64,000 nucleotides of DNA from Candidatus Endobugula sertula (GCA_001723645.1 MDLC01000008.1:1-64000), one strand, 5' to 3'. Counted from the stretch's first letter, positions 1-10,361 are shown. Translations and numbers: made by a program. Notes: a model not told the origin generated them from the sequence alone.

Positions 1-554
1 GTAAAAATGGCTTTATTTTTGTATTTATGACTCACATTCTAACTTTTAGAATGAATGCGGTGATTAGAGGTATTTTGGCGGCAACCGACGAAGAAAGCAT
101 TCTGGCCAGAGGAAAAATACCCTCTCTCTAACCATTTGGCATTGTAAATCAGGCTCATCTCATTATTGGAAAAGACTGCCGCTTGTTATTCTTTTACCAT
201 TGGCGTTATAATTCCGCCACGGACACCTGTTCATCAATGATGAATGATGGCGTGTGGCGTAAACCATTTCAAGCTGAAGGTTTATGAGTTTTGCCCCATT
301 GGTTACCGCCGATGAAGGTAATACTCCTAGACGGCTAACTTATCGGTTAGTATCGAGGCCCTTTCCGCAAGCATAGTATTTGAGATCTATGGTTTGCCTG
401 TCGATATGCAGTACTTTAGATTTCATTTTAAATGTATAACTTTCTTCGGTCATGATACCGTAAGTTAATATTGTGCGGTGTTTCCACATTGCTCAAGTTA
501 AGGTTATGGTTGATTGGTAGATATTTATAACTTATCTAAAAAGAGTCTTCAATC
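1..554. other. Intergenic region upstream of ilvI, no gene recognised
   Basis: No convincing protein gene or RNA gene is visible. The stretch contains an imperfect stem pairing about 66-76 with 113-125 (one extra C on the right arm) and a short hairpin around CTAAC/GTTAG near 334-349. A seven-codon ORF at 7-30 (MALFLYL) is leucine-rich, but it lies too far from ilvI and lacks a terminator partner, so it is not called as a leader peptide. The ilvI promoter is probably in the last 150 bases but cannot be fixed from sequence. Confidence 0.5.
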
Positions 555-2285
555 ATGGAAAATCTTTCGGGTGGTGATTTACTCACTCGTGCTTTAACCG
601 ATGTGGGAGTCGAATTGATTTTCGGCTATCCAGGTGGTGCTGCATTACATATTTATGATGCACTGTTTCGCCAAAATAAGATTAAGCATATTCTTGTTCG
701 TCATGAACAAGCGGCAGCTCATGCTGCAGACGCTTATGCCCGTGTCACAGGTAGAGTGGGTACTGTATTGGTCACTTCTGGTCCTGGTGCGACTAATGCG
801 ATTACTGGTATTGCAACGGCTTATATGGATTCGATTCCTATGGTCATTATTTCAGGTCAGGTACCGAGTGCACGTATTGGTGAGGATGCGTTTCAGGAAA
901 CTGATATGATGGGTGTTTCTCGTCCTGTTGTTAAGCATAGCTTCATGGTGCAGGATCCTAGCGAAATTCCGATAATCGTTAAAAAAGCATATTATCTTGC
1001 TTCTTCTGGTCGTCCTGGGCCCGTTGTTATTGATATACCAAAAGATATGACAGATCCCAATCAGTTCTTTGAATATCGGTGCCCAAACACTGTCTCTATT
1101 CGTTCTTATACGCCAACAGTTAAAGGTCATGGAGGTCAGATTAAAAAAGCTGTGAGAGCAGTAATGGCAGCTAAAAAACCCATCGTTTATATTGGTGGGG
1201 GATCCTTAGCGGGTCAAGGCCCTGAGCTACTTACCCGACTTGTCAAAAAATTAGGTGTTCCCGTGACGAGTACGTTAATGGGGTTAGGAGCTTATCCTGG
1301 TACTGATGAACAATTCGTCGGTATGCTAGGTATGCATGGGACCTATGAGTCTAACACGGCAATGCACAATAGTGATGTGATTCTGGCAGTAGGCGCACGT
1401 TTTGATGATCGTGTCACGAATAAAATAGAAAAATTTTGCCCAGACGCAACGGTCATCCATATCGATATTGATCCAACGTCTATTTCCAAGACGATTGCAG
1501 CGCATATTCCTATAGTAGGCTCTGTTGAATCCGTATTGAGAGATATGCTAAAGATGATTGAGACATCCGGCAAAAGTCTGGATACAAGTGCACTGAATAG
1601 CTGGTGGCAGCAAATCAATGAATGGCGGGATAAACATGGCTTGTATACCCAAAATCGTTTCGATACCTCTGGCATGATTATGCCGCAGGAAGTCGTACAG
1701 GCGGTTTATGAAGTGACTCATGGGGATGCTGTTGTGACAACAGATGTAGGACAGCATCAGATGTTTGCGGCGCAATATTACCGGTTTGATAAACCACGTC
1801 GCTGGGTAACCTCTGGTGGTTTGGGAACTATGGGTTTTGGCATTCCGGCCGCAATGGGAGCACAGCTTGCAAATATGGATGAAACTGTGGCGTGTTTTAC
1901 CGGTGAAGGTAGTGTACAGATGTGTATTCAGGAACTATCTACCTGCACACAATACAACTTGCCTATTAAGATTATTAATATTAATAACCAGGCATTAGGT
2001 ATGGTAAAACAGTGGCAAGATATGAATTACGATAGTCGCTATTCAGAAATTCTGTATGAAGATTCTTTACCTGATTTTGTTAAGTTGGCAGAAGCTTATG
2101 GCCATGTTGGTATGAAAGTGACCAAGCGTGAAGAACTAAAAGACAAATTAAAAGAATGCTTTGCTATGAAAGATCGTGTGGTATTCATGGACATTTATGT
2201 CGACCCACATGAGCATGTGTATCCCATGCAGGTGCCACTACAGTCTGTAGGTGACATGTTTATCAGTAGAACGGAGCGTACCTAA
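555..2285 (+). CDS. ilvI: Acetolactate synthase, large (catalytic) subunit
   Basis: This is the catalytic subunit of the thiamine-diphosphate and FAD enzyme that condenses two pyruvates to acetolactate, or pyruvate with 2-oxobutyrate, in the first common step of valine, leucine and isoleucine synthesis. The 576 residues match the usual IlvI/IlvB length. The N-terminal ThDP domain has YPGGAALHIYD and the catalytic-Glu region LVRHEQAAAHAADAYAR. A central domain spans about residues 195-330. The C-terminal ThDP domain has the metal-binding stretch with TGEGSVQMCIQEL and the INNQALGMV segment. It overlaps ilvH by one base (TAATG), so the two subunits are translationally coupled. It was assigned as ilvI rather than ilvB because of the directly following ilvH-type small subunit. 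Confidence 0.95.
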   Translation: MENLSGGDLLTRALTDVGVELIFGYPGGAALHIYDALFRQNKIKHILVRHEQAAAHAADAYARVTGRVGTVLVTSGPGATNAITGIATAYMDSIPMVIISGQVPSARIGEDAFQETDMMGVSRPVVKHSFMVQDPSEIPIIVKKAYYLASSGRPGPVVIDIPKDMTDPNQFFEYRCPNTVSIRSYTPTVKGHGGQIKKAVRAVMAAKKPIVYIGGGSLAGQGPELLTRLVKKLGVPVTSTLMGLGAYPGTDEQFVGMLGMHGTYESNTAMHNSDVILAVGARFDDRVTNKIEKFCPDATVIHIDIDPTSISKTIAAHIPIVGSVESVLRDMLKMIETSGKSLDTSALNSWWQQINEWRDKHGLYTQNRFDTSGMIMPQEVVQAVYEVTHGDAVVTTDVGQHQMFAAQYYRFDKPRRWVTSGGLGTMGFGIPAAMGAQLANMDETVACFTGEGSVQMCIQELSTCTQYNLPIKIININNQALGMVKQWQDMNYDSRYSEILYEDSLPDFVKLAEAYGHVGMKVTKREELKDKLKECFAMKDRVVFMDIYVDPHEHVYPMQVPLQSVGDMFISRTERT

Positions 2286-2779
2286 TGACCAAAAGAATTA
2301 TATCTATTTTGATGGAAAACTCACCAGGAGCACTCTCGCGTGTTGTTGGTTTATTTTCTCAACGTGGCTATAACATTGAGTCCTTAAGTGTTGCGCCCAC
2401 AGAGGATGTGAGCATGTCTCGCTTGACGCTAACGACATTGGGTGATGATGAAAAAACAGAACAAATTACCAAACAGCTGAATAAACTTATTGATGTCATT
2501 AAAGTGATTGAATTATCAAATAGCGTGTTTATTGAGCGCGAACTGATGATGATTAAACTCAAAGCAACGGGTAGTGCGCGTGAAGAAATTAAACACTGTG
2601 TTGATATTTTTCGTGGTCAGATTGTTGATGTCACGCCTACGATTTATACCGTTCAACTAGTGGGTGATAGTGATAAATTAACAGCCTTTATTCACGCTGT
2701 AGATGAAACGGCTGTGCTTGAAGTCGTGAGAACAGGTATTTCGGGTTTAAGTCGTGGTGAAAAGGTACTCAGTTTGTAA
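2285..2779 (+). CDS. ilvH: Acetolactate synthase, small regulatory subunit
   Basis: This is the regulatory subunit of acetolactate synthase; it activates the large subunit and in the known family confers valine feedback inhibition. It has 164 residues, the standard IlvH size. The N-terminal ACT domain starts MTKRIISILMENSPGALSRV and contains RGYNIESLSVAPTED. The C-terminal ALS_ss_C domain ends with VVRTGISGLSRGEKVL. The start codon shares its A with the stop of ilvI, so expression follows the catalytic subunit. No terminator was recognised directly downstream. Confidence 0.95.
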   Translation: MTKRIISILMENSPGALSRVVGLFSQRGYNIESLSVAPTEDVSMSRLTLTTLGDDEKTEQITKQLNKLIDVIKVIELSNSVFIERELMMIKLKATGSAREEIKHCVDIFRGQIVDVTPTIYTVQLVGDSDKLTAFIHAVDETAVLEVVRTGISGLSRGEKVLSL

Positions 2780-3107
2780 CTTTAAAGGTGCTCTCTGGGT
2801 CATTTTATGGGAGTAATGGCATGTCGATCTTTAAAAAAGTGTAGTTCAGTCACTACTGGTTACTGGGAGAGTAGCTTTTGCTAGTGAACGTGTTTATTGA
2901 TTACCTCTGTGATGGTTTTTCTGGTTATACTGTCCTCTCAGGGTCTTGGGTGTGTTATTTACTTAAAAATACTATACAGTTCGAACTCTTTCCCGTAAAA
3001 TGCGTCGCCTTTCGCTAGCCACTAGACCTGTGTAGAGTGGTTAGTATTTATCGAATTTATTTTGCCGTGAGGCAGTGTTGCTAACAGAATATAGGAAACA
3101 AACAGAG
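2780..3107. other. Intergenic region between ilvH and rpsP
   Basis: There is no coding sequence. It must hold the promoter of the rpsP operon. A possible -10-like TTATACT with upstream TGG occurs near 2923-2932, but no well-spaced -35 accompanies it. No clear rho-independent terminator for ilvIH was seen. Confidence 0.4.
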
Positions 3108-3356
3108 ATGGTTACCATTCGCTTGGCTCGTGGTGGATCTAAAAAACGTCCTTTTTACCATTTAACCGTTGCAGATAGTCGTAACGCCCGTGATGGAAGG
3201 TATATTGAGCGTGTTGGATTTTTTAACCCTATTGCCCGTGGTCAGGAAGAACGTTTACGCGTTGATAATGACCGCGTTAATTATTGGGTAGGTGAAGGGG
3301 CTCAATTGTCTGATCGTGTTGCTAAATTATTAAAAGGTCAACAGCAAGCGGCCTAA
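3108..3356 (+). CDS. rpsP: Small ribosomal subunit protein bS16
   Basis: bS16 is a 30S assembly protein that binds 16S rRNA. The 82-residue product begins [21 protein letters not shown] and contains the conserved [14 protein letters not shown] motif, so identity is clear. An upstream in-frame GTG at 3075 would add 11 residues not found in the family. The ATG at 3108 is preceded by AGGAAAC and is preferred. It is the first gene of the conserved rpsP-rimM-trmD-rplS operon, 31 bases ahead of rimM. Confidence 0.97.
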   Translation: MVTIRLARGGSKKRPFYHLTVADSRNARDGRYIERVGFFNPIARGQEERLRVDNDRVNYWVGEGAQLSDRVAKLLKGQQQAA

Positions 3357-3387
3357 TTCCGTTTTTTTCGAAGCATAGATAGGCTAA

Positions 3388-3915
3388 ATGTCGAATTTAC
3401 TCAATGTTGGCCGTATTACCACCGTTTACGGTGTTAAGGGGTGGATTAAGGTTCATTCGCAGACAGAACCCGCTGAGAACCTTTTTCACTACCAGCCTTG
3501 GTATTTGAAAACAAAGCATGGAATAAAAGCTGTGGATTTAGTCGATTGGCGGTCTCATGGCAAGGGTTTTATCGCTCAAATCAAAGATATAGATAATCGA
3601 GCTGTTGCAGAACAGCTTTGCCCTGTGGATATTGCAATAGAAAAGTCTCAATTGGCTGTCTTGCCCGATGGAGATTATTATTGGCACCAATTGGAGGGTT
3701 TGCGGGTCATCAGTGAGTTTGATGGCCAGCGTTATGACTTTGGTTTAGTGAAAAAAATATTGCCCACGGGTGCTAATGATGTACTGGTAGTCGTGGGTGA
3801 TGCGCAGAGCTTGGATCAGGATGAACGTCTGATCCCCTACATACCAGGCCAGTTTGTTAAGAGTGTCAATGTTATTGATGGTACTATTTATGTTGAATGG
3901 GACCCAGAATTCTAA
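3388..3915 (+). CDS. rimM: Ribosome maturation factor RimM
   Basis: RimM assists maturation of the 30S head domain and binds uS19 in the known family. The 175-residue product has the N-terminal RimM barrel ([24 protein letters not shown]) and the C-terminal PRC barrel with YYWHQLEGL and the ending [27 protein letters not shown]. Length is typical. It lies between rpsP and trmD, as in most gammaproteobacteria. Confidence 0.96.
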   Translation: MSNLLNVGRITTVYGVKGWIKVHSQTEPAENLFHYQPWYLKTKHGIKAVDLVDWRSHGKGFIAQIKDIDNRAVAEQLCPVDIAIEKSQLAVLPDGDYYWHQLEGLRVISEFDGQRYDFGLVKKILPTGANDVLVVVGDAQSLDQDERLIPYIPGQFVKSVNVIDGTIYVEWDPEF

Positions 3916-3941
3916 ATAGATTAACAAACAGAGGAAGAGGG

Positions 3942-4700
3942 ATGCGAGTTGCTATCGTTACACTGTTTCCTGAAATGTTCTCTGCATTGACAGATTATGG
4001 GATTAGTGGTCGGGCATTCGGTAACCAACTGCTGGGAATTGCTACCTATAGCCCACGTGACTTTACCTGTGACCGACATCAGACTGTGGATGATCGTCCT
4101 TATGGTGGTGGCCCTGGGATGGTCATGAAAGTTGAGCCATTGCAAGAGGCTATTCGTTCAGCGAAACAATGGGCTGGCGAAAATGGTAGGCCAAACAGGG
4201 TCATTTATTTGTCTCCTCAAGGGCGAGTCCTCAAGCAGTCAGGGGTCAAAGAGTTGGCACAAGATGCCCAAGTAGAAAATTTTGTGTTGGTTGCCGGTCG
4301 TTATGAAGGAATTGATGAGCGCTTGTTGCAGCAGGAGATTGATGAAGAATGGTCCATAGGTGACTATGTTCTCAGTGGAGGTGAACTGCCTGCTATGGTT
4401 TTATTGGACGCAATCATTCGTTTGCTGCCGGGGGCTCTAGGACATGAGAGTTCCGCTGGTGAAGACTCTTTCAGCGATGGTTTATTGGATTGCCCTCACT
4501 ATACTCGGCCAGAAGTATATGGGGGGAAAAAAGTGCCATCGGTGCTGCTTTCAGGTAATCATGGGTCTATTGAACGATGGCGGTTAGAGCAGTCTTTAAA
4601 GCGTACGTTGGAAAGACGCCCAGATTTATTGGCGGCTAAACTGAGCAACAATGAGTTAACGCAAGAGCAGCAGAAGTTATTGTCTGCATTGAAAAAATAG
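3942..4700 (+). CDS. trmD: tRNA (guanine-N1)-methyltransferase TrmD
   Basis: TrmD makes m1G37 in tRNAs that read CNN and some other codons, using S-adenosylmethionine, and so prevents +1 frameshifting. It has 252 residues. Recognisable parts are the start [16 protein letters not shown], the SPOUT trefoil-knot segments YLSPQGRVL and [12 protein letters not shown], the [18 protein letters not shown] segment, and the C-terminal [21 protein letters not shown]. An upstream in-frame ATG at 3897 lies inside rimM and has no family counterpart. The ATG at 3942 follows GAGGAAGAGG, a strong ribosome binding site. Confidence 0.97.
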   Translation: MRVAIVTLFPEMFSALTDYGISGRAFGNQLLGIATYSPRDFTCDRHQTVDDRPYGGGPGMVMKVEPLQEAIRSAKQWAGENGRPNRVIYLSPQGRVLKQSGVKELAQDAQVENFVLVAGRYEGIDERLLQQEIDEEWSIGDYVLSGGELPAMVLLDAIIRLLPGALGHESSAGEDSFSDGLLDCPHYTRPEVYGGKKVPSVLLSGNHGSIERWRLEQSLKRTLERRPDLLAAKLSNNELTQEQQKLLSALKK

Positions 4701-4760
4701 TAATGTTATATTTATGATCTAGCTGTGAAGCTACATACCTTTATTGAAGAGGAAAACACA

Positions 4761-5111
4761 ATGACTAACAAGATTATCCAGGAACTTGAAAAGGAACAGC
4801 TTAAGTCGGATGTACCAAAATTTTCTCCTGGTGACACTGTTGTCGTTCAGGTAAAAGTAAAAGAAGGTAACCGTGAGCGTTTGCAGGCGTTTGAAGGTGT
4901 GGTAATTGCCAAGCGTAATCGAGGGATTAACTCTGCTTTTACTGTACGTAAAATCTCGCACGGTGTAGGTGTTGAACGAACATTCCAGCTGCATAGTCCA
5001 TTAGTGGACAGTATTGTGGTGAAGCGTCGTGGTGATGTTCGTCAGGCTAAGTTGTACTACTTGCGTGAACTCACTGGTCGTGCAGCACGCATTAAAGAGA
5101 AGTTGAATTAA
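4761..5111 (+). CDS. rplS: Large ribosomal subunit protein bL19
   Basis: bL19 is a 50S protein at the subunit interface. It has 116 residues, from [27 protein letters not shown] to [17 protein letters not shown], with the conserved [34 protein letters not shown] core. An in-frame GTG at 4725 is rejected in favour of the ATG at 4761, which follows GAAGAGGAAAAC. It is the last gene of the rpsP operon and is closed by the hairpin at 5121-5156. Confidence 0.97.
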   Translation: MTNKIIQELEKEQLKSDVPKFSPGDTVVVQVKVKEGNRERLQAFEGVVIAKRNRGINSAFTVRKISHGVGVERTFQLHSPLVDSIVVKRRGDVRQAKLYYLRELTGRAARIKEKLN

Positions 5112-5120
5112 CCTTGTATA

Positions 5121-5156
5121 ATAAAAGAGCTGGGAATAAATGCTCGGCTCTTTTAT
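5121..5156 (+). terminator. Rho-independent terminator after rplS
   Basis: A perfect ten-base stem ATAAAAGAGC / GCTCTTTTAT encloses a 16-base loop. The T run in the right arm ends the rpsP-rimM-trmD-rplS transcript ten bases after the rplS stop. Confidence 0.8.
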
Positions 5157-5455
5157 GGTGTTTGTCAGCCTCTTGGTTGGGTGCTTTAGGAAGTCATACA
5201 ACACATTAGTTATAATACGTTTGTGTTTATTCTGGTCGTTTTGAGCTACGAGATGTTTATAAGACGTGGGCTGTGGTCAGTGTTACATGAGGACGTAATG
5301 CCCCCAGCAATGGCATTCCGTTAAGAAAAAAGCTTGGGAAACCTTCTTTGAATCTGAGCGGGCACATGACGTATCTGTGTCAACCCCAAGCTGTTGGGAG
5401 AACCTTTTCAATTAAGCACCAAGCTATGGTATGTCTCCAATGATCACCAATCTGC
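5157..5455. repeat. Intergenic region with imperfect direct and inverted repeats
   Basis: No gene is visible. Two related segments near 5331-5360 and 5389-5417 share AGCT, TTGGGA, ACCTT and a closing AAGC/GAGC. An eight-base inverted repeat AGCTTGGG (5331-5338) / CCCAAGCT (5385-5392) and a hairpin AATGCC (5297-5302) / GGCATT (5312-5317) are also present. Function is unknown; it lies upstream of the rpsL promoter, so it is not part of the rpsL leader. Confidence 0.35.
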
Positions 5456-5484
5456 TTGACCTTGGTTCCGACTCCTCGTACAAT
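5456..5484 (+). promoter_or_regulatory. Promoter of the rpsL (str) operon
   Basis: A -35 box TTGACC (5456-5461) and a -10 box TACAAT (5479-5484) are separated by exactly 17 bases. A GC-rich discriminator GCGCCACCCC follows, as expected for a strong sigma-70 promoter under stringent (ppGpp) control. The leader to rpsL would be about 120 bases. Confidence 0.8.
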
Positions 5485-5610
5485 GCGCCACCCCATATTT
5501 ATGGGATGGGAATGTATTTCTATGGGATTTGATATTAACAAGGTTATCCTGATTTATTGGGTAGAACTCGATAAAAAAGCATAACGTAAAAATAGTTGGA
5601 GTTATATTTC

Positions 5611-5982
5611 ATGGCAACGATCAACCAATTGGTTCGTAAGCCTAGAAAGCGTAAAGTACAGAAAAGTGACGTACCTGCTCTACAAGGTAACCCGCAAAAA
5701 CGTGGTGTTTGTACCCGCGTTTACACTACTACACCGAAGAAACCAAACTCGGCACTACGTAAAGTATGTCGTGTTCGCCTAACTAATGGCTTTGAGGTAA
5801 CGTCGTATATTGGTGGTGAGGGTCACAACTTGCAAGAGCATAGCGTGGTATTGATTCGTGGTGGTCGTGTAAAAGACTTGCCGGGTGTTCGTTACCACAC
5901 TGTTCGCGGTAGTCTGGACACCTCTGGTGTTGCTGACCGTAAACAGGGTCGCTCGAAGTACGGTACTAAACGTCCTAAATAA
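5611..5982 (+). CDS. rpsL: Small ribosomal subunit protein uS12
   Basis: uS12 is the decoding-site protein of the 30S subunit. The 123 residues run from [15 protein letters not shown] to [10 protein letters not shown]. The two lysines at which streptomycin-resistance changes usually map are unaltered ([11 protein letters not shown] and [12 protein letters not shown]), so the sequence is of the drug-sensitive type. The Asp of KDLPG, target of RimO methylthiolation in the family, is present. The ATG at 5611 follows TTGGAG. An in-frame ATG at 5596 would add five residues and is rejected. It is the first gene of the str operon. Confidence 0.97.
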   Translation: MATINQLVRKPRKRKVQKSDVPALQGNPQKRGVCTRVYTTTPKKPNSALRKVCRVRLTNGFEVTSYIGGEGHNLQEHSVVLIRGGRVKDLPGVRYHTVRGSLDTSGVADRKQGRSKYGTKRPK

Positions 5983-6192
5983 AGGGGGTGTTAGTACAGC
6001 TTTTTAGCCAAGATTGAACGAAGAGTAAGGCTAAGCGCGCTTGCCAGTATTGAGACACTGATTTTGATGTAATAAAAAGGTGTTGTGTAAGAGATAGAAA
6101 GTAAGAGCGTTGCTTACAGGGCGTAAGTGATGAACGATAGCGGGATGCGATAGCGTTGTCTTAGAATTAACCTGAAACAGAGGCGTAAAAAA

Positions 6193-6663
6193 ATGCCAAG
6201 AAGACGAATCGTCGCGAAACGTGAGATTCTTCCAGATCCTAAGTTTGGAAATATCACGCTAGCGAAATTTATGAATATCCTAATGGTTAGTGGCAAGAAG
6301 TCAGTTGCCGAGCGTATCGTTTACGGTGCGTTGGATCTGGTAGGACAAAAAGTGGATAAAGAACCTCTAGAGCTATTTAATGAAGCCTTAGAGAATATTG
6401 CTCCATTAGTAGAAGTAAAATCGCGCCGTGTCGGTGGTGCAACTTACCAAGTGCCTATTGAAGTTCGTCCAGCACGTCGTGAAGCACTAGCTATGCGTTG
6501 GTTGGTTGAATATTCACGTAAACGTAGTGAAAAGTCTATGCCTGCGCGTTTAGCGGGAGAGTTAATAGATGCTTCTCAAGGTAAAGGTGGTGCGGTTAAG
6601 AAGCGTGAAGATGTTCACCGTATGGCCGAAGCGAATAAAGCGTTCTCGCACTATCGTTTCTAA
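6193..6663 (+). CDS. rpsG: Small ribosomal subunit protein uS7
   Basis: uS7 nucleates assembly of the 30S head and in enterobacteria autoregulates the str operon. It has 156 residues, starting [20 protein letters not shown] and containing [34 protein letters not shown]. Length is normal. The 210-base gap after rpsL is longer than usual and has no recognised terminator. Two hairpins follow the stop codon, which makes rpsG a possible operon end. Confidence 0.97.
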   Translation: MPRRRIVAKREILPDPKFGNITLAKFMNILMVSGKKSVAERIVYGALDLVGQKVDKEPLELFNEALENIAPLVEVKSRRVGGATYQVPIEVRPARREALAMRWLVEYSRKRSEKSMPARLAGELIDASQGKGGAVKKREDVHRMAEANKAFSHYRF

Positions 6664-6666
6664 TGT

Positions 6667-6698
6667 TTTTAAGAGCATCGATAATAGTGCTCTTAAAA
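6667..6698 (+). terminator. Hairpin directly after rpsG
   Basis: A perfect 11-base stem TTTTAAGAGCA / TGCTCTTAAAA with a ten-base loop starts three bases after the rpsG stop. It has no long T run of its own and precedes a second, more typical terminator. Confidence 0.55.
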
Positions 6699-6705
6699 TG
6701 GTCAT

Positions 6706-6733
6706 AAAAGGCAGCTATTATGGCTGCCTTTTT
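6706..6733 (+). terminator. Rho-independent terminator between rpsG and fusA
   Basis: A ten-base stem AAAAGGCAGC / GCTGCCTTTT has a seven-base loop and ends in a T run. It would stop or attenuate transcription before fusA, which normally continues in the same operon. Confidence 0.75.
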
Positions 6734-6810
6734 GTTATATAAAATTATGTCGTCTTTGAGTACGCCATGATCGAACAGTTTAAGCGAAAAAAAGTCAGCC
6801 TCTGCGTTAT

Positions 6811-6845
6811 AACACTTCGTAATAGTTCTACTATTACGAAGTGTT
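6811..6845. repeat. Perfect 15-base inverted repeat upstream of fusA
   Basis: AACACTTCGTAATAG is followed by TTCTA and then by its exact reverse complement, giving a 15-pair stem with a five-base loop. No T run follows, so it is not a standard terminator. It may be an mRNA-stabilising or regulatory structure in the fusA leader, or a repetitive element. The transcribed strand cannot be told. Confidence 0.6.
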
Positions 6846-6932
6846 GTGTTTTGATCTTGACGATTTTTTATCTCAACCTGTTCCGCTAACACTGATTCAA
6901 AGACTATCCGATTATTAGTGGAGGTTAATAGG

Positions 6933-9041
6933 GTGGCACGTCAAACGCCTATTTCACGTTACCGTAATATTGGTATTTGTGCGCATGTTGATGCCGGTAA
7001 AACAACGACAACGGAACGTGTTTTGTTTTATACCGGGCTTTCGCACAAAATTGGTGAAGTTCACGATGGTGCTGCAACTATGGATTGGATGGAACAAGAA
7101 CAAGAACGTGGTATTACCATTACCTCCGCTGCAACGACCTGCTTTTGGGCTGGTATGCAACAGCAGTTTGATCAACACCGTATCAATATCATTGATACCC
7201 CAGGGCACGTAGACTTTACCATTGAGGTGGAGCGTTCTCTCCGAGTCTTGGATGGAGCGGTTGTTGTACTGTGTGGTTCTTCGGGTGTTCAGCCACAAAC
7301 AGAAACTGTGTGGCGTCAGGCTAATAAATATGAAGTGCCTCGTATGGTATTTGTCAACAAAATGGATCGGGCTGGGGCAGATTTCCAAATGGTGGTTGAC
7401 CAGTTGCGTGATCGTTTAAAAGCTAATCCTGTTCCTCTGCAAATGACGATTGGTGCGGAAGATCATTTCAAAGGAGTCGTTGATCTCATTAAAATGAAAG
7501 CGATTCTTTGGAATGAAGCCGATCAAGGGATGACATTTGATTACGCTGATATTCCGGCAGATATTCAGGGTATTTGTGAAGAAATGAGAGAATACCTGGT
7601 GGAGGCTGCTGCGGAAGCGAATGATGAGTACATGGAAAAGTATCTTGAAGAGGGCGAGCTGAGCAAAATCGAAATCAAAACAGGTATTCGCGCGCGTACG
7701 CTAGCGAATGAAATTGTTCCTGTTATTGGTGGTTCAGCTTTTAAAAACAAAGGGGTTCAAGCCATGTTGGATGCCATGGTTGAATACTTGCCTTCTCCTC
7801 AAGAGGTTAAAGCCATTGAAGGTTTATTGGATGATGATGACACTGTTGGTACTCGAGAAGCTGATGATACGGCCCCGTTTTCTGCTCTAGCCTTTAAGAT
7901 TGCTACGGACCCCTTTGTTGGCACCTTAACTTTTTTCCGTGTGTATTCCGGTAAATTGGAAAGTGGCACGGCGGTATACAATTCTGTAAAAGGCAAAAAA
8001 GAACGCGTGGGTCGTATGGTACAAATGCATTCCAACTCGCGAGAAGAAATTAAAGAAGTGTTGGCTGGAGATATTGCCGCAGCTATTGGCCTTAAAGATG
8101 TGACTACAGGCGACACTTTATGTGCAGAGAATGGGAAAATTGTTCTTGAACGAATGGAATTTCCAGAACCAGTCATTTCCGTTGCTGTAGAGCCTAGAAC
8201 TAAAGCTGACCAGGAAAAAATGGGTATTGCTTTAGGCAAGTTAGCTCAGGAAGATCCGTCGTTCCGTGTAAAAACGGATGAAGAGACAGGACAGACAATC
8301 ATTTCTGGTATGGGTGAGCTGCATTTAGATATTCTGGTTGACCGCATGCGTCGAGAATTTAGTGTAGAGGCTAATATTGGTAAGCCTCAGGTAGCGTATC
8401 GAGAGCGTATTACTAATGTCTGTGAAGTTGAAGGGAAATTTGTGCGCCAATCAGGTGGGCGAGGTCAATACGGTCATGTATGGGTTAAATTTGAGTGTGC
8501 TGATGATACTAACGCTGAGGGCTTGCAATTTGTTAACGAAATCGTGGGTGGTGTCGTTCCCAAAGAATATATTCCTGCAGTTGAAAAAGGTATTGCTGAG
8601 CAAATGCAAAATGGTGTGTTAGCGGGTTACCCTTTGTTGGGTTTAAAAGCGACACTCTATGATGGTTCTTTCCACGATGTAGATTCTAATGAAATGGCCT
8701 TTAAAATTGCAGCTTCAATGGCAACTAAGCAATTAGCCGAAAATGGTGGAGCTAAGTTGTTGGAACCTGTGATGAAAGTTGAAGTGGTAACACCTGAAGA
8801 AAATATGGGTGATGTGGTCGGTGATTTAAATCGTCGTCGTGGACTTATTCTGGGAATGGGTGAAAATATTTCAGGTAAGGTTGTGAATGCTGAAGTACCT
8901 TTGTCTGAAATGTTTGGTTATGCGACTGATTTGCGTTCTGCAACGCAAGGGCGCGCAACATTTACTATGGAATTTGAAAAATATTCCGAGGCTCCCAACA
9001 ATGTTACACAAGAGATCATGGCTAAAAATGGCATGATCTAA
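6933..9041 (+). CDS. fusA: Elongation factor G
   Basis: EF-G is the translocation and ribosome-recycling GTPase. The 702-residue product has the G-domain motifs [21 protein letters not shown] and NKMDRAG, followed by domains II to V and the domain IV loop region around [15 protein letters not shown]. The start is GTG at 6933, giving [16 protein letters not shown], which aligns with the usual N-terminus. The GGAGG at 6920-6924 is its ribosome binding site, and an earlier in-frame GTG at 6918 overlaps that site and is rejected. It is closer to canonical FusA than the second EF-G at 17341-19425. It is followed 87 bases on by tuf. Confidence 0.95.
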   Translation: MARQTPISRYRNIGICAHVDAGKTTTTERVLFYTGLSHKIGEVHDGAATMDWMEQEQERGITITSAATTCFWAGMQQQFDQHRINIIDTPGHVDFTIEVERSLRVLDGAVVVLCGSSGVQPQTETVWRQANKYEVPRMVFVNKMDRAGADFQMVVDQLRDRLKANPVPLQMTIGAEDHFKGVVDLIKMKAILWNEADQGMTFDYADIPADIQGICEEMREYLVEAAAEANDEYMEKYLEEGELSKIEIKTGIRARTLANEIVPVIGGSAFKNKGVQAMLDAMVEYLPSPQEVKAIEGLLDDDDTVGTREADDTAPFSALAFKIATDPFVGTLTFFRVYSGKLESGTAVYNSVKGKKERVGRMVQMHSNSREEIKEVLAGDIAAAIGLKDVTTGDTLCAENGKIVLERMEFPEPVISVAVEPRTKADQEKMGIALGKLAQEDPSFRVKTDEETGQTIISGMGELHLDILVDRMRREFSVEANIGKPQVAYRERITNVCEVEGKFVRQSGGRGQYGHVWVKFECADDTNAEGLQFVNEIVGGVVPKEYIPAVEKGIAEQMQNGVLAGYPLLGLKATLYDGSFHDVDSNEMAFKIAASMATKQLAENGGAKLLEPVMKVEVVTPEENMGDVVGDLNRRRGLILGMGENISGKVVNAEVPLSEMFGYATDLRSATQGRATFTMEFEKYSEAPNNVTQEIMAKNGMI

Positions 9042-9128
9042 TCATTTTTAAACCCTGCTTGTCATTGTCATTTTATATGTTCAAGCGCTAGTTATTGATT
9101 AAAGAACGCTTTTAAGAGGAAAAGTACA

Positions 9129-10352
9129 GTGGCAAAAGAAAAGTTTGAACGTAGTAAACCCCACGTCAATGTGGGCACAATTGGTCACGTAGATCATGGT
9201 AAAACGACATTGACAGCGGCACTGACACGCGTCTGTGCAGAAGTATGGGGGGGTGATGCGGTTGCCTTTGATGGTATTGATAATGCACCAGAAGAGCGTG
9301 AGCGTGGTATTACGATTGCGACGTCACACGTTGAATATGATTCTCCGAGCCGTCATTACGCCCACGTAGACTGCCCAGGACACGCCGACTACGTGAAAAA
9401 TATGATTACAGGTGCAGCGCAGATGGACGGTGCGATTTTGGTGTGTGGGGCAACGGATGGTCCTATGCCACAGACCCGTGAGCACATTTTGTTGTCTCGT
9501 CAGGTGGGTGTTCCTTATATTGTGGTGTTTTTGAACAAAGCTGACCTGCTGGCAGAAGATTGTGGTGGTGTGGGTTCAGAAGAATATAACGAGATGCTGG
9601 AATTGGTGGAAATGGAATTGCGTGAGTTGTTGGATACCTATGAATTCCCAGGAGATGATACGCCAATTATTGCGGGTTCTGCTTTGATGGCCTTGAACGG
9701 TGAAGACGATAATGAGCTGGGCACTTCAGCGGTTAAGCAGTTAGTCGAGACGTTGGATGAGTACATCCCTGAACCAGAGCGTGCGGTTGATCAACCTTTC
9801 TTGATGCCAATTGAAGATGTGTTTTCTATTTCGGGTCGTGGTACGGTGGTGACTGGACGTGTGGAGCGGGGCCTGATTAAGGTAGGTGAAGAGATAGAGA
9901 TTGTTGGTATTAAAGAAACAGCCAAGACGACGTGTACGGGAGTAGAGATGTTCCGTAAGCTGCTTGATGAAGGTCGTGCAGGAGAGAATGTGGGGGTATT
10001 GTTACGTGGTACGAAACGTGAAGAGATTGAGCGAGGTCAGGTATTGTGTGTTCCTGGTTCAGTGAAGCCCCATACGACGTTTGAAGCGGAGGTGTATGTA
10101 TTGTCGAAAGAAGAGGGGGGTCGTCATACGCCGTTCTTTAAAGGTTACCGTCCACAGTTTTATTTCCGTACTACGGATGTGACGGGGGCGTGTGAGTTGC
10201 CGGAGGGTGTTGAGATGGTGATGCCGGGTGATAATGTTCAGATGACGGTGACTTTGATTCATCCGATTGCGATGGAAGAGGGTTTACGTTTTGCGATTCG
10301 TGAAGGGGGTCGTACAGTCGGTGCGGGTGTTGTCGCTAAGATTATTGAATAA
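9129..10352 (+). CDS. tuf: Elongation factor Tu
   Basis: EF-Tu delivers aminoacyl-tRNA to the ribosome. The 407-residue product has [10 protein letters not shown], the switch [25 protein letters not shown] and NKADL, then beta-barrel domains with [13 protein letters not shown] and the tail [11 protein letters not shown]. The start is GTG at 9129 after AAGAGGA. The gene is the last of the str operon here and is followed by a terminator, not by rpsJ and the S10 operon. The second half uses many GTG, GGG and CGT codons, which looks a little different from neighbouring genes. Another tuf copy elsewhere in the genome is likely but cannot be seen. Confidence 0.96.
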   Translation: MAKEKFERSKPHVNVGTIGHVDHGKTTLTAALTRVCAEVWGGDAVAFDGIDNAPEERERGITIATSHVEYDSPSRHYAHVDCPGHADYVKNMITGAAQMDGAILVCGATDGPMPQTREHILLSRQVGVPYIVVFLNKADLLAEDCGGVGSEEYNEMLELVEMELRELLDTYEFPGDDTPIIAGSALMALNGEDDNELGTSAVKQLVETLDEYIPEPERAVDQPFLMPIEDVFSISGRGTVVTGRVERGLIKVGEEIEIVGIKETAKTTCTGVEMFRKLLDEGRAGENVGVLLRGTKREEIERGQVLCVPGSVKPHTTFEAEVYVLSKEEGGRHTPFFKGYRPQFYFRTTDVTGACELPEGVEMVMPGDNVQMTVTLIHPIAMEEGLRFAIREGGRTVGAGVVAKIIE

Positions 10353-10361
10353 TTATTCGCT

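Noticed and set aside
7-30. Leucine-rich seven-codon leader peptide for ilvIH attenuation
   Set aside because: It lies more than 500 bases from ilvI, has no ribosome binding site, and no terminator/antiterminator pair follows it.
6918-6932. Upstream GTG start for fusA
   Set aside because: The GTG at 6918 overlaps the GGAGG ribosome binding site that serves the GTG at 6933, and the extra residues have no family counterpart.
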